Part shown: positions 12,470 to 25,090 of the stretch, piece by piece
Numbering within the stretch: the stretch's first letter is position 1
Layout of the letters: each line of letters starts with the position of its first letter
From: Sapria himalayana
Taxonomy: Eukaryota; Streptophyta; Magnoliopsida; Malpighiales; Rafflesiaceae
Length of the DNA: 64,000 nt
Direction of reading: 5' to 3'
Assembly (NCBI GenBank): GCA_029783825.1
Contig: JAREIK010012400.1
Location: forward strand, 1-64,000
Made by a program: the position numbers and the translations under genes
The notes under the pieces: model-generated
What the model was told of the DNA's origin: nothing
Database searches by the model: none
What the model saw: the letters and a program-made list of their open reading frames with translations, nothing else

Positions 12470-12800
12470 AATTGTTTGCATTTTGTTGTACCAAGAAATT
12501 ACTCTTGACCCAAGCATAAAAAATATTCATTACTTTAATTTCAAGTGCCATCATTTCTTACTTAATCATCACCATCAAAATTAACTACCTTGTAATCCTT
12601 CATTTTTTTCATACCAGACATCATAACCTAGCATAGTCTTAACATATCTCAAGACATTATACTCTACTATCATGAGCTACTAATCATCATCATGATTTTT
12701 TCATGTAGCTACTTCATGACACGAGTTGCATAAAAAATATTAGGCTTTTTAATGTTAGGTAGATGAAATTACCCATCAACTACATATATATAGTTATTTC
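12470..12800 (-). pseudogene. Ty1/copia RNase H relic
   Basis: Read on the minus strand, frames give GNFIYLT followed by KPNIFYAT, then YNVLRYVKTMLGYDVWY. These match the conserved copia block G-S-L-x-Y-L-T-x-T-R-P-D-I and R-I-L-R-Y-(V/L)-K-G-T before RNase H. A later frame reads GSRVISWYN, matching the G-S-G-A-(I/V)-S-W-x-S motif. Several stops and frameshifts make it non-functional. It lies between the RT block and the 3' LTR, the expected order. Confidence 0.7.
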
Positions 12801-13279
12801 TTTTAAATATCTTCTTTCAAGAGCATATAATTTTGTGTTTAGCAATATCACAGTCGAAGTTGGTTTGCACTCATTATAAACATCTCCAACAAACCCCTAC
12901 AATAGTTATACTTATAAAAAAATATTCATTTGTAGGCATAATTAAGCTCTAGACCATGAGAGTACTTGAGTTCTACATGTTCTTTCATCAAAAAATGAAT
13001 TGATAAAATTATATTTTCATAAAATTTTAACTTCACAATCTCTAGTCACAATTAAATCAACTACATATAACAGTGTAAAAGCTAGCTTTCTTCTGCTAGT
13101 TTTGAAAAATAAGCTAGAATATATGGGTGTGACTAGATAATAATTATAAGTTTAAATTTTAACAATCTTTCCATGTCATGTTTCTAATGCTTCCTTTAAT
13201 TCACATAGCATCTTCTTTATATCACATACCTATTTAAGATGATCTTGATTGTGAAATGTCATATATTGATTGATGTAGA

Positions 13280-13450
13280 TATCCTAATTCAACTCTTCAT
13301 GTAGATCATTAAGTCTTACTTGCAAGTCCAAATAAGAATCTTATTATTATAAGCTTTGAAACTAGACTAAATGTGTCATCATAGCCTAGTCCATATTGTT
13401 GACATGATTCTCAAGCAACCATTAGAACCTAATTCTAGTAGCATATTCCA
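13280..13450 (-). pseudogene. Ty1/copia reverse transcriptase relic
   Basis: The minus strand reads QQYGLGYDDTFSLVSKLI and then LASKT in one frame, an excellent fit to the copia RT block Q-Q-Y-G-x-D-Y-D-D-T-F-S-P-V. The catalytic YVDD region should lie to the left (about 12900-13250) but is too decayed to read. This belongs to the same minus-strand element as the integrase at 13800-14160. Confidence 0.75.
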
Positions 13451-13799
13451 ATCATAGAATCACATCACCCCAACCTTTCTTTGCTTGTCATTTTCCTACA
13501 AAATATACTTAATAGTCATCTACTTGTCCATCTTGTGACATACATGATTAGGTATAAATATATAACATACATAGATAAAAACTCAAAAAATAGCTATCAC
13601 GAAGAATATTTCATCAAAGTGTGAACAAAATGCAATATTCATTATTTTTTCCCATAATCATATTATAACATTTCAACATGAAGTATATTTCAACATACTT
13701 TTACCAAGTGCATGTTCTTCCTTTGTGCTACATCATTTTGATGTGAAGTTCTTGCACAAGAAAACTGATAACATATTCAATACTCAAAAATAAAATTGT

Positions 13800-14160
13800 G
13801 GAACTCATCTAAGATATTTTCTCATCCATTATTAGTGCATTGATAATGAATTCTTTTACTAGCTTCATTTGTGCTACTTTCTTGTACTCATTGAACCTCA
13901 AAAATAGTATATATTTTTCCTTCAAGAAGTAAACCCACACATAACTTAAAAAATCATCAATAAAGATAATCATATAGTTAATCCCACCAATGGAGGCTTG
14001 TGTGATGGGTCCAAATCCATCAAAGTGAATTAACTTTGAAAGTTCCTTCTATTTAAATCTTGACTATACCTATGGTAGCAGATGCACATTACCATGTTGA
14101 CATCCTTCACATATATATTTATTTTTACTTCGAGATTGGGAAGACCCTTCATCATTGACC
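13800..14160 (-). pseudogene. Ty1/copia integrase relic
   Basis: The minus-strand translation includes YICEGCQHGNVHLLP (the C-x2-C half of the integrase zinc finger), then LSKLIHFDGFGPITQASIGG, with the first catalytic aspartate in HFD, then INYMIIFIDDFLSYVWVYFL and FNEYKKV. This is the standard order of a copia integrase core. Stops and short frameshifts interrupt it. The plus-strand frame at 14082-14279 is a shadow. Confidence 0.85.
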
Positions 14161-14586
14161 TTTTCATCTTCGCATTTAATTTGAAATATCTAATGTTCCT
14201 TAATCACATGTGCAATAGGTCCACCATCTCATTCTTCTTCATTTTGTCTACATATGCAATTTCTGTATACAACACATAGATATATCACAGACTCTAGCCT
14301 TCATCTCTGCATCATTGGTAATTATAAATCTCAACATCACAATAATATTTTACATCATGAAGATCAATTAGAATAAAATAACTTGAATATGTTAATTATA
14401 ATATCAAAAGATGATTTTTCATCATTTGTTGGATGTGACAAATATATTGAGGTGGTAACTTATTGGTATTATATTGGAAAGAAACTTTTGTTAATTTGAT
14501 GTGAGTTATCAATAACTTTTGAGTTGTTTTATATCACCACTAATGGACTTCCTTAACATTTCAAAATTATCTATAACTCTTCTTTT

Positions 14587-15570
14587 TCACCCATCATATG
14601 ATTTATCGTGAGTGAATGACCAAATTTTCTCATAATCAATTTGTCCAAGCCTTATAAATGTGAGAGCAAGCTTCTCTTCTTCTATGCCAAATGGGACTGT
14701 GGCATCACATTCAACTTTGATTTTGGAAGTAATAGTGAATCTCTCCAACAACTTTCTCATATTCCTATTGGTTTTCCTCAAACAATAGGATTTTGCCATG
14801 TGCTTCACATATTTTAACATTTCCCTTCAAATGTTTTGCCAAAGCCATGATTCTTTGTAGCTCCCCCTCAATGAATCCTTCCTTTTCCTTAATGATGTTT
14901 TCCCCTTGTCATCATTCTTTGTTAACCTAACACCTATGTGATGCCTGGAGTTCCCTCTACTTTATTAGCAAAAAATACTTTTTCCTCATCCATTAGCAAT
15001 ATTGCTTCTATTTGCTAAGCTCAAAATTATTCTCCAGCAAAAAAAATTTTAAACTCACACGAGTGATTGTTGATATTTTTTACCTGTATTATATCAACAA
15101 AGCTCCTATATTCGTGTTTCAAACAATGAATAATTATCATCTTTATCCTAGTTTTTTTGCTTTGATATTTTATGACATAATGATTTAATGATGTTGAAGG
15201 ATTGAGCGATCATCATGTCAAGTTGTATTAATGACAAAAGTTAACATTTTAGGAGTTGAAGTCTCATGTTATTCTTATTTGAAAAAGATATTATAAACAT
15301 ATCACCAACTTCTTTTGGAGTTATGGCATCCTAGATGTGCCTGGCAAATCTTCTTTAAATGTAGCATTTGAAGAAATATTGTCTTATGGTTGTGTTATAT
15401 GTAAGTTCACCCTCATTCATAACCTTTAATAAATCTTTGCCTTGCATATTAGACATCATTCATGTACATCAAATAGTGTAGATATGGTTGCTCGACATTT
15501 TGTGCCCACTAATGACTTGTGTTTTCAAACTTCATGTTAACAAAAAAACTATCCAAATATGATGCCCATA
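14587..15570 (-). pseudogene. Ty1/copia gag region relic
   Basis: Between the integrase relic and the primer-binding site lies about 1 kb in minus-strand sense that should hold gag and protease. A 77-residue frame (14820-14587) is the longest open stretch, and its charged composition (MRKLLERF, IEEEKLAL) suits gag or a linker. I could not match it confidently to a domain, so the assignment rests on position. Confidence 0.45.
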
Positions 15571-15571
15571 A

Positions 15572-15587
15572 CCTCTCTTTGATACCA
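15572..15587 (-). other. Copia primer-binding site (initiator Met tRNA type)
   Basis: The minus strand reads TGGTATCAAAGAGAGG, one change from the TGGTATCAGAG sequence complementary to the 3' end of initiator methionine tRNA, which most plant copia elements use. It marks the inner edge of the 5' LTR of the minus-strand element. Confidence 0.8.
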
Positions 15588-15591
15588 CAAC

Positions 15592-15960
15592 TTGGAAATT
15601 GAAAAGCACAAAAAATTTTTATTAAAAACATTACTCTTGTGGGAAAACACTTTACAAAACACAAGGGATACAAAGGAAGGATGTATTTACCAGGTAGGAT
15701 TATTTCTCGTACATGGGAATCCTTTTAGTAACAACTTCATAAGAACTTAATAAAAACTTTATAACAAATTGACAACAATTTGGTAATTACTTTATACTAA
15801 TAACTTGGTAACTACTTTATACTAATATATAACTTGGTAACTACTTTATACTACTATATAACTTGGTAACTACTTTATACTAATAACTTGGTAATTACTT
15901 TATATTATGTTAATAACTAGGTATTGTATTTTGGCATGATCCACACATCAACTCAGAAAA
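15592..15960 (-). mobile_element. Copia 5' LTR (minus-strand element)
   Basis: Adjacent to the primer-binding site and related to 11770-12120. It contains four imperfect units with AACTTGGTAACTACTTTATA at 15802, 15831, 15860 and 15885. The outer boundary is uncertain. A TG start would lie near 15950. Confidence 0.55.
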
Positions 15961-16570
15961 TCACCATAAACATAATGTTGGGTTGAGCATCATTTGTTAG
16001 ATACAAAAATTGTCAATTAATTACATATGGTAATTACCATATATGCCTTTTCTCTATTATGAATTGAATTGCATTATGAATTAATTCTATTTAACTCCTC
16101 TAATGCATACTTGTTTTGAAAAATAAAAATTATCCAACATTCTATTAATTACTATTATGCTAGAAAAAATATCTTATTTTTCAATGTTTTTCATGTAGAA
16201 CTCATCTATCATAAAGTTTATAAACTGAAAGAATATTTTTTCACAAACCCTTCAACCATCTTTATCAAAGTAGGAAAATCTATCAATTATGATGTGTATC
16301 ATTTTTTTGTATAGAAAAAATCTCTATAACCATTAATGATCTCAACTTCACATTTTTTGCTTCCTCTTTAGAAAGAATTGGATCATTTCTACAAATGTAA
16401 CTAATTGTGATATGTTTCTCTTTCTTATAAACCTTCTCCATTTACGAAATTATATACTCAAATTAGTTGCCTTCTCAATAATTACTTCAGATAGTTAATT
16501 TGGAATGTTTTCTAGAATTGAATCATTACTTCTTGAGTTTGGAGAGGGAGAAGCATTGACTTACAGATTG
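15960..16570. other. AT-rich stretch, nothing recognised
   Basis: I found no coding remnant, RNA gene, terminal repeat or obvious tandem repeat. It may be flanking DNA into which the copia element inserted. Confidence 0.4.
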
Positions 16571-16579
16571 TTCGGCACT

Positions 16580-17560
16580 CCATATACCAATATTTTTGGG
16601 TGATTTGATGTGTATTTTTTGTTTTGTTTATATGTTTTTGTGTATTTATAGAAAATATTTTATTAAATATCTATTTTAAAATAATTTGATGAATATTTGT
16701 AAAAATCATAGTTTTTGGAATGAAGTTGTTAAACTTGGAGTGAAAGCTAGGAGGGGAGAGAAGTGATAAAGAATCATGACATTTTACATATCAAAATATT
16801 TAGTATACAAAATACCAAATAATATTAATTATCTTAGTAATTATTCCTGATGTGTTTATATAGAAAAGGGATTTAAATAGAATAATTTTTTTGAATTATA
16901 GTTTTTGATGGATTATGATAAATAGTAGTAAAATTAAGTAATTTTTGTATGAAATGTGAGATATGGTAGATTGTTGAGAAGGAATAGAGTGAAAAACAAT
17001 CTAAAGTCATAACATTCTATGTGTGATTACTTTGTTATACCTCATTGAGCTTGTATAGTAGTTTGGATATCTATTCTTGGTTAAAGCTATATATAATTAG
17101 TCATGATAATATTCATAGATCACGACTTTACCACCTTATTGAAAAAATTATTTTACAATGAAACACATTCTTTTGGCTATGAAACTTACTTTGAGTTGTT
17201 TTCATACTAACACATAATATTTTGTATGGCTATGATATTAATTTAATATTGCATCAACTAAGTCCTCACTAGTACTAAAAGCTATGATAATTATCTAACA
17301 CTACAATTTTTTACTACAAAGCTAGCAAGTCAAAGAAAAAAGCACAGGTGCCTTTTCCTCTTGAGGAATGATCAAAACCATGACTTATTAACAGCAGCAT
17401 GACTTAGTGTTACAGTAATAAAATGTGTAGTCACATCCAAGACTTTTTTATTCTCACAACTTTAAAACAAAACAAGCTTTGCTACTTAAATGCCAAGTAA
17501 TCTTTCTTGCTTCATCAATTTGATGAAAGAATAAAAAAGAGAACATCTAGTCACACTACT
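16580..17560 (+). mobile_element. Diverged Athila-like LTR relic (copy E)
   Basis: Landmarks such as GGTTAAAGCTATATATAATTAG, the run CACGACTTTACCACCTTATT and CTAAGTCCTCACTAGTACTAAAAG correspond to the middle of copies B, C and D. The first 200 bp (TTTGATGTGTATTTTT, ATTTGATGAATATTTGT) match the minus-strand copy F at 61580-61380. It appears truncated near 17560. Boundaries are approximate. Confidence 0.5.
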
Positions 17561-18959
17561 TTCTACTTGTTATGTTGATTCAAGTACATATGGCATTTAT
17601 AGGGTCAAGGTTTCAAAGGATTAACTACTATGTATATCAACATTAATAGCACAAAAGGCCAATAGTTCCCAATCAAAAGTAGTCGGACAAGACTACTAAA
17701 GCTAGCTACTAAGATAATATCCTACCCTTTCTCCTTGATTTGAATTATGGAGGTGAGGCAAAAGATTAATCTTGCCCTAGATTTTAAATGGAACTCAATA
17801 ATTGATGACATATGGATGGGTAGGTTTGTTGACTAGATTATGAGGGTTTTTTGTTCCAATTTAACTTCTTGCTAGTAGGCTTGTGGGTGAGTTTCCAATT
17901 TCTATTTAGAATAGGATACGGGGCATAATGGATTGACTTTCATAATCTTGACCTCAAAGTAGAGATGTGTGTGAATTATGTTTCTGTTTTTGAGGTTGGC
18001 AATATCAATGTGCCTTTTCTTAGAAACGGATGGATGTCTTATTGAGTGTGAGTAAGACTCTAAAACTTTAAATGCCCCAATTAGTGAGTTTGGAGGATTG
18101 GGACATCTATATCAGCAACTATTAACATTATATTATTACTTTATGTTTTCCCCACTTGAAATCGTTGTCTAATATTTGGAGCTCTACCAAGAAACCTAAT
18201 CATGAGACCTAAAAAGAGTCAAAGAGACTTTTACTTGATCAAAATGTGAGTTTTGTTCTAGTGAAGACAACCTCTTCTTTGTGACTGCTAGGGCTAGTAT
18301 AAGAAAGTAACTATCCTTGTCCAATGTTTTAATCTCCCCAAAACTTACAAATCCTTGCTGACAAGAAAGGGTCTAAATGACCTTTCATTACTAGTACATC
18401 TCAAATGTAATGCTAACTGGGATATCAAGTGGTCAACACTAATAATTACCAAGTTTTCTAATATGGTCTCGATAGTAAGGAAGGAAGACTTTTAAAATTG
18501 ATAAAAAATCAATATATATAAATATGAATTTTTCTTAATACTCAATATCATGAATCCTAAAGATAGAAGATGCTACTAAATGTGATCAACTTTTTTTAGT
18601 CTTACTGTCTATGTGCTAGGGGAAAGTGACCTGAAGGAAAAATCTGATAGGTCATTCTATCTTGGTGTATGGTTAGGGTCCCAAATAGAGGTCTACCATT
18701 CAATGAATTCTATGATTATTGGTGAAGTAGCATTTGAATCTAGTATAGGTGGCATGACATTATATATAGTAGCTACCAATTGGCATGAAAAACTGTGAAG
18801 GAACTTTTTTATTCACTATAAATAAGGTATATGTGAAAGACCCAAAATGATGGAGCATTTTAGACTAGAGAGAGCAATTTTGGGTAAATGTTATGAGTGA
18901 TTGATTTTAGATGTAGTGACCACAACCTTATTTTATGTGATTCTAGACTCTGAAGAGTG
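17560..18959. other. Low-copy intergenic DNA, no gene recognised
   Basis: No domain could be read in either strand. The plus-strand frame 18613-18798 (61 residues) has no recognisable motif. The composition is slightly less AT-rich than the neighbouring LTRs. A decayed LINE cannot be excluded. Confidence 0.35.
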
Positions 18960-19479
18960 AATTGAATTAGAGGTGTCAAACGGGCCGGCCCAGGACGGCA
19001 CGGCCCGTTTTTCACGTGCCCAGCCGTGCTACCGTGCCGTGCCGGGCACGGCACGGTTTTTTAAATTCGGGCACGGCACGGCCTGTGGGCACGACAAAGC
19101 CGTGCCGTGCCGTGCCTGCCCGCTCGGGCACGGCAAGGCAGGGCAGGCGGGGCGGGGCGGGTCGGGTCTGTTTGGACCCGACCCGCGGTCTTTTTACCGG
19201 GGGCGGGGCCCGGTTGGGTCACGAGTCACGACTCAGTGAGTCGTGACCGTGAGTCGTGACTCGTGAGTCGCGACTCACGACTCACGACGCAGGCACGCGT
19301 GGCACGCCGCCAGTGCCACGCGTGCCTGCGTGAACCGGCACGTGCTTTGTTCGCCCGGGCACGGCACGGGCCCGGGCACGTTTTTTGATCGTGCCGGGCC
19401 GGCCCAGGCACGGCCGAACCGTGCCGTGCCTCGTGCCGGGCCGGGCCGGCCCGGCACGTTTGACACCTCTAAATTGAAT
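18960..19479 (+). mobile_element. hAT-type miniature element with 8-bp target duplication
   Basis: The element spans 18968-19471 and is flanked by perfect copies of AATTGAAT (18960-18967 and 19472-19479). Its ends are inverted: TAGAGGTGTCAAACG on the left and the reverse complement of TAGAGGTGTCAAACG at the right end. An 8-bp target duplication and short terminal repeats are hallmarks of the hAT superfamily. The interior is extremely GC- and CpG-rich, made of repeated GGCACGGCACGG-like subterminal blocks. A central stretch of interlocking GTCGTGACTC/GAGTCACGAC repeats lies at 19215-19290. It has no transposase, so it would move only with a helper. Open frames on both strands are by-products of the CpG-rich repeats. 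Confidence 0.93.
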
Positions 19480-20530
19480 CCATTTACTACTGAAAAGAAA
19501 AAAGTAAGCCTATCAGAAATAAGAAAATGTTTTAGTATAATGTGAACAAGAACCTTTGTCTCATGTATGAGATAAAGATATAAATACCCAAAAATAAGAG
19601 AAGAAGTTAACCAAGTTTAGGTTTTATATAATGGAATTTTAAAATAGTAGGAGTGTTAGGGCTTGAGTGAAAGGATTTTCATAGAAGACTACTTTTCAAG
19701 GCTTCATTGAAAATATGCCTCAAACAAGGTTTTTTAGGATGAACAAAGGTCATGAAAGAGGTTTTCCATGATTTTGATTTTAGGGGGGCTAATGCACCAT
19801 TGTTTCCTTACTGTCCTAGAATGAATCACATGCTAAAATGCACTAGATTTGAATAATCAAAATAAGTCCATGAATAGAGTCTTTCATAGTTTCCAATTGT
19901 AGTTGACAAAAGAGAGGACAAAAGAGGTTTTTGTATCCAAATAATTCATTATAGAAAAATTTGCTCAAACCAAAGAAGCTACAAATGACCCTTTGAAAGA
20001 AAAAGAATTAATGCTTACATGGGAGGGAACCTAGACTTTCCTACTTCAAATCTTTTGACCCCTACCAATATTAAATTGCAATATCTCATTCCATTCTCAT
20101 AGATTTTATTTGATCCTAACTCAAATTACTTTCTAGAACTAGTTTTCATACTACTTATCTATATAAGATCCATACCTTGAACAATATAGCTACACCAAGA
20201 TACTAAGAAAGAAAGTAAGCACATCAACAACAATTAAACAAAGAGGCTGAGCATATCTTATAATATCTTCCACAACTCCCATAAGAGTCACATCAAGAAT
20301 AAAAGTAACATGGTTTTCCTCACTCATATCCACCACCAAACACTTTCAAACCATCCAACCAAGACATCACAAAAAAGAGGAGAAAACAATCCGCCCCATA
20401 ACCACTAAAGCCAATGTAGAAAACATGAAAAGGGCACCCAACAAAATAGTAGCCACTAGTAGGAAACCAAAACCCACTCATAACATATTTCCACTTTTGA
20501 CTATTAACCATCAGTTGGGAGTAGCTCTAA
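19480..20530. other. Intergenic DNA, no gene recognised
   Basis: No recognisable coding domain, RNA gene or repeat structure. The minus-strand frame 20320-20511 is short and has no conserved motif. Confidence 0.35.
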
Positions 20531-22920
20531 AGAGCAAATGCATGTGATGTAAACTCATTTCCATGGCTAATATGAAAATGGTTTGTACTTGAATTGATCT
20601 CTCGTCTCAACCAAAAAATAAACTAAAATTTTATGATTGGAACATCATTAAAACTAATCATGAATCTTTTGTTATTGTTGAACATTAATATGATTGATCT
20701 ATGTATATCATCATGCACTAATTCAAGAACCTAAGAAGCTCTATGCATCTCTTCTTTAGTAGATGGGTCTCTTTGTTGCTATACCACTAAGAGATCTTCA
20801 CATACCTTCAATGAGGCCCAAGCCAATCAAACAGAAGTTTAAGAGGATTAAAATGCTTTGGCACCAAGCCAGCATCCACTTGTATCTCTTGGGGTAGTTG
20901 ATAAAGGAAATCTTCTTGCTATTTTATTTGGTGAAATAATGATATTTGTTCAATTGTATTTAAGCATATAGAATGAGCCTTTGATTCTCAGATATTTTAT
21001 TCTCTATAAAAAGCCATCTATTATGATGATAAATTTTTAATGCTCATTATATATGGATTTCAAGTCTCTTCTTAACTAGTTGACAAGTACTTATCAATTT
21101 GTTCTTTAATCTTGCAATAAAATATTGCATAAATAGTCCATACAAAACCACTTATTAACATTTGTAAATTATGATTATTCATCACATTCATACAAGGATT
21201 ATATCTTAGCTTCACAATCTCTCAAGTTTCTTTATCAAAAATTGAGAAAATCTCTATCATGCTACACATTTAATATTTGATGACATCCTTATCTTACAAG
21301 TATATATCATTTACATAAACCATCAACATCTCTTTATTACATTAGATATATTTTGCTTTTACGTCTATCTTATTTAGAGATTTATTCCAAATGTCTCATG
21401 CATTCAACAACATTAAATGTGTTTAATAAACAAATAATTTATTTTCAAAGAAAAATATTATTCAAACCATTAATAACTTTATCAAAGAAAAGAAATTATT
21501 CAATCATTTTCCACCAATTCTCTTTTTGAAAAATTATTGGAATTATTGTTTTTGTAATTAAAAACATGCATTCAACTTAGCTATTCAAAGCATGATTTTC
21601 TTGGCAACTCCAACGTGTTTGACTCCTCATTAACTCCAAATAAACACATCTTTCACTCATGTGATCAATCTTTTTTTTTTTTTTTTGTAATGAGGAATAT
21701 GAACATGGGAAGCATACTAAAACACCTTGAAGCAATCTATTGATGGTTTAAACCCAACACAAGGTTCTTTTGAAGTTATACTCTTATCAAATTATATTGC
21801 AATTTATAACTCTAACATGTTTGACTCATCAATAAGCCCAAGTAAAACACATCTTACACTCATGTGATAAATCTTTATTCATTTGTAATGAGGGAATATA
21901 AACATAAGTAATAGACTAAAATACCTTGAAGTGATTTATTGATGGTTCTTTTGGAGTTTTGTTAATTTTGAAGTTATATTCCAATTTACAACTTCAAACC
22001 AATATATTTTTTAAAACCTCTTTCTTAGAAGCATGCCTATACCCATATTCTTGATAGTTTGATTTTACCCATACACAACATTTTTTTGAGAGGTGAATGT
22101 CATTATTTATTATCTTTAAATACTATTTTACTAAAAAATTAATGAATTCAATATATGTCGTCTCACCATCAAGATCAGAACAAAAATCTTTTTTTAATTA
22201 AAGTATTACCTTTTTCAGCATTATTGTTATGGTTTTGGATGGTAGAGAATACTTCTCACTTCTCAATCAAAAAATAAACCTAATTTTAATGACTAAACAT
22301 TAGTAAAACTAATTATGTACCATCTAGTGTGAGATGGAATTACGGATGCACCCACAATATAGTGCTAGTGACAACAGCAAGGTCAAGTCTAATAGATATG
22401 ACTATGACAAGTCATTTTGGCTAGGCGACATATATTGTACCTTTGTTAGCTTGAACCTGATTTGAATTAATTGAGTGTTTCTTGACCTATTTTTTTTTCA
22501 ACTAGTGTGGTGTAGTCTTTTCCAATGTTGGCCCACCCAAATTGCCATAATTAGTCCACATATATTGTCATGTTCAAATATATGAACTTGAGAATTCTTT
22601 GTATTCTTGATCTTTTTGTTGCTTCCCCACTAAGAAATATGCACATAATTTTAATGAGCTCTCAAGATAATGCAATCCTCTCACCATTTACTTATATTGA
22701 AGAATATTCAGACCATTAAAGCTTTGGTAATATATACTATTTGAAAACTATTTGGGATCATTCATGAAAGAATTGAAAGCTTCCTCCTTTGAATATTTAT
22801 GAGCAAATACTTCGAACCTTAGAATCAAGGACATTATAGTCTACATAACTATATGTCCCTCATTAGTAAAGACAAGTCTTTACAAAACTATTTACTAGTA
22901 TTCACACATTATTCGTACAC
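20530..22920 (-). pseudogene. Ty1/copia integrase fragments, duplicated
   Basis: On the minus strand about 20840-20560 reads VLELVHDDIHRSI, the integrase core start L-E-L-V-H-x-D-I-x-G-P-I, followed by FMISFND where F-I-D-D is expected. A second, more decayed copy lies at 22700-22230: blocks such as AAAAAATAAAC(C/T)TAA and CTTTGTTGC.(T/A)CCACTAAGA recur in the same order. Between them, 21750-21600 and 21950-21800 are two copies of the integrase C-terminal region, reading like MSERCVYLELM where L-x-x-R-S-x-K-C-V-F-L-G-Y is expected. The element is heavily broken and partly duplicated. Confidence 0.6.
21600..21955. repeat. Diverged duplication of a 150-bp block
   Basis: A block with TAACATGTTTGACTC(C/A)TC, CACTCATGTGAT and CTATTGATGGTT occurs at about 21605-21750 and again at about 21807-21953, in the same orientation, roughly 80 percent alike by eye. 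It is an internal duplication within the copia integrase relic. Confidence 0.75.
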
Positions 22921-23093
22921 ATCATATGACGAGTCTCGATTAGTAGGGTAGACATGTTTGATTTACTTTGTTGGTGTGGTTTACATATTTTTTATTAAAC
23001 CATCATTACATTATTTTTACTTTAAACTTGTTTTGCTTTATTCTGGTTGATTGTTGATGCTTTTTATTTTTTAACTTTTATTTGCAAGTAAGA

Positions 23094-24010
23094 TGTGGGG
23101 GACCAATATTGTAGTATAATGTCTTACTAAATCTTTCAAAAGAAAAAGTTAAAAATGAGATTTCCCCATTTTCAAGTGCACACATGGTGAAACATAGAAG
23201 TGAGAAATATCACATCCTCTTCCTAACAAAAGTTCACTTTTTCTGTGTGTGCATTCTACAAGAAAAAATGGAAAAGGTGCCTAGGAGTTGAAAAAAGAAG
23301 AAAACACGAAGGCTTCCCTCTCATGTTAAGTAGTCAAATATCACTTTCTCTCTCTCTACTCTAAGCATTAACTAATGATGAAATTTTTAGAAAGATACAT
23401 CTCTTCTCTTCAAAAAATATTTTGTTGTTGTCATGAAGCTATTGCCAATATTAAGAAAACCATAACCTAATGCTTAATGTAGATAAATTTCTTGAGTTTC
23501 TACAAAAAAATCCCATGTTTATGTTTTTGTTCTGGAATTTTTATCTCTATCATATTATATTTTGGAAATTATAATTATTGATTTCTAATATAATTTTTGC
23601 TATTTGAAGAAATCTTTAGTATTTATTGAATTCGAATTGGTAGTTGTAATTAGTGCTTGAAATTTATCTTTTAAAAGTATAGATATTATATATTTTTTTA
23701 GAAATTATATTTGAGTTAAAGTTGAAATTTCATATTGAAAATATATAACTTATTGTAAAAAAATTTTCAGCGAGAATTTAAATGTAAATTGATGGTAAGA
23801 ATTATTCAAAATGATTCTTTGATTTTATTTAAATCTTAAAGAACTCATTTAATAAAAATATAATTTTTGATTGAAATTATTTTTAGATAAAAGTGGAATT
23901 TTAAAACTAAAAAAAAAATATCTTTGTTTGAGTTTTTAGAAAAATAGAACTTTTATGCCAAAACAATTATATACCAAACACGTAAAAGTAGTTTTAGAAT
24001 AATTATCATC
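23094..24010 (+). mobile_element. Copia 5' LTR
   Basis: Begins TGTGGGGGACCAATA after a CAAGTAAGA run and ends shortly before the primer-binding site at 24031. The segment GAGATTT(T)CCCCATT...GTGCACACATG recurs in the LTR at 30645. The 180 bp upstream also resemble the sequence before the 30645 LTR (TTACTTTGTTGGTGTGGTTT against TTACTTTATTGGTGTGATTT). So either the true LTR start lies further left or another copy once preceded this one. Confidence 0.55.
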
Positions 24011-24030
24011 CAACAATCTTGCTCAACAAG

Positions 24031-24045
24031 TGGTATCAAAGCTTG
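24031..24045 (+). other. Copia primer-binding site
   Basis: TGGTATCAAAGCTTGG differs at one position from TGGTATCAGAGC, the complement of initiator methionine tRNA. It sits just inside the LTR and upstream of a gag relic in the same orientation. Confidence 0.82.
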
Positions 24046-24059
24046 GTACCTGATACAAA

Positions 24060-24543
24060 TAAGTGATATCAAAATATTTGTGGAGAAATTCATTCAATGA
24101 GATCGACAATGATATGATATCATACATTTTCAATATCATCAAGATGAGATTGTGAATGAAAAACCAAAACTTGAAAATATGAGGGTCAAAGATTGGGAAG
24201 AATTGTGCTTTAGGAATACCTTCACTATTTAACAATAGATAGGCATACATACTTATCACCATGTTATCAAAAAAAAAGGGTTGACATATTATGACAAATG
24301 ATAGAGTCCATGTATGAAAATAATATATTAAGAAATAAAATGTTAATCATTAGAAATATAATAAATTTAAAATTAAAGGAGGAAAATCAAATATTGATAC
24401 ACATTAATATCTTCCAATGGTTTCTAAGCTATCTGAGATCTATGATGATATACTTAGAAGATGAGTCACATGCAAGCTTGTTTCTTAGCTCACTTCTAGA
24501 AAACTCAGATAACGTTGGTAATCTTAAGCATGTCACCTTCTAG
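24060..24543 (+). pseudogene. Ty1/copia gag fragment
   Basis: A frame from 24298 to 24543 reads KLKEENQILIHINIFQWFLS, then LEDESHASLFLSSLLENSDN, which matches the copia Gag domain (UBN2/Retrotran_gag_2): K-x-K-E-G-x-S-x-x-E-H-x-N-x-F, then D-E-D-x-A-x-x-L-L-x-S-L-P. The upstream part has stops. Gag ends abruptly near 24543, and the protease and most of integrase are missing before the inserted elements. Confidence 0.75.
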
Positions 24544-24620
24544 AAGTGTTGTATAAATGCATGACACTTCCTAGAAGTGACATATACATGCATGTCACCT
24601 TCAAGATATGTCGCATAGAT

Positions 24621-25090
24621 TAGAGGTGTCAAATGGGTTGGGTGGCTCGGGCATAGCCTCGGGCCTGACCTAGTTTAGCAGTGCTTGGCCTGGCATGACA
24701 AGGTCTGAAACCATGTCTTGGGTTGGGCATGCCGCCCTTTGGCATGGTTCATGCCGTGCTGGGCCAGCATGTGTTGTGCCTCGTGCAGGCCTAGGCATGG
24801 CCAGTGTACCTGGCTCGACCGCATGGTAAATCGGCATGGGTGTCTGGACCACACCCTCCTGCCCTTTATGGTAGTTTTAAAAAAAAGAGCTTGCAAAATG
24901 AGGGGTATGCCCCGACCCGACAAGTCCAAGCACAACCCAACCTAAATCTACTCAGAGTCAGGCCGGTAGGCCATGTCGAGATGGTCATTCTCAAGTCATG
25001 CCATGCTTGGCATGGCATGACTAGTATATCAGGTAGTGCGTGGCATGACACGGTGACTCTATTGGGCCACCAAAAAAAGGGTCATGCCAA
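24621..25090 (+). mobile_element. Old decayed hAT miniature element
   Basis: Starts TAGAGGTGTCAAATGGG, like the young elements at 18968 and 37230, and carries the same kind of interior. GGCACGGCACGG-type blocks now read GGCATGGCATGA, GGGCCAGCATG and so on. Nearly every CpG has become TpG or CpA. The right terminal repeat is lost or unreadable, so the end is approximate. Open frames here on both strands are not genes. Confidence 0.75.

Noticed and set aside
18973..19545. Long GC-rich frames on both strands
   Set aside because: They lie inside a CpG-rich hAT miniature element. Arg/Gly/Ala/Pro-rich translation on both strands is typical of stop-poor repeats.
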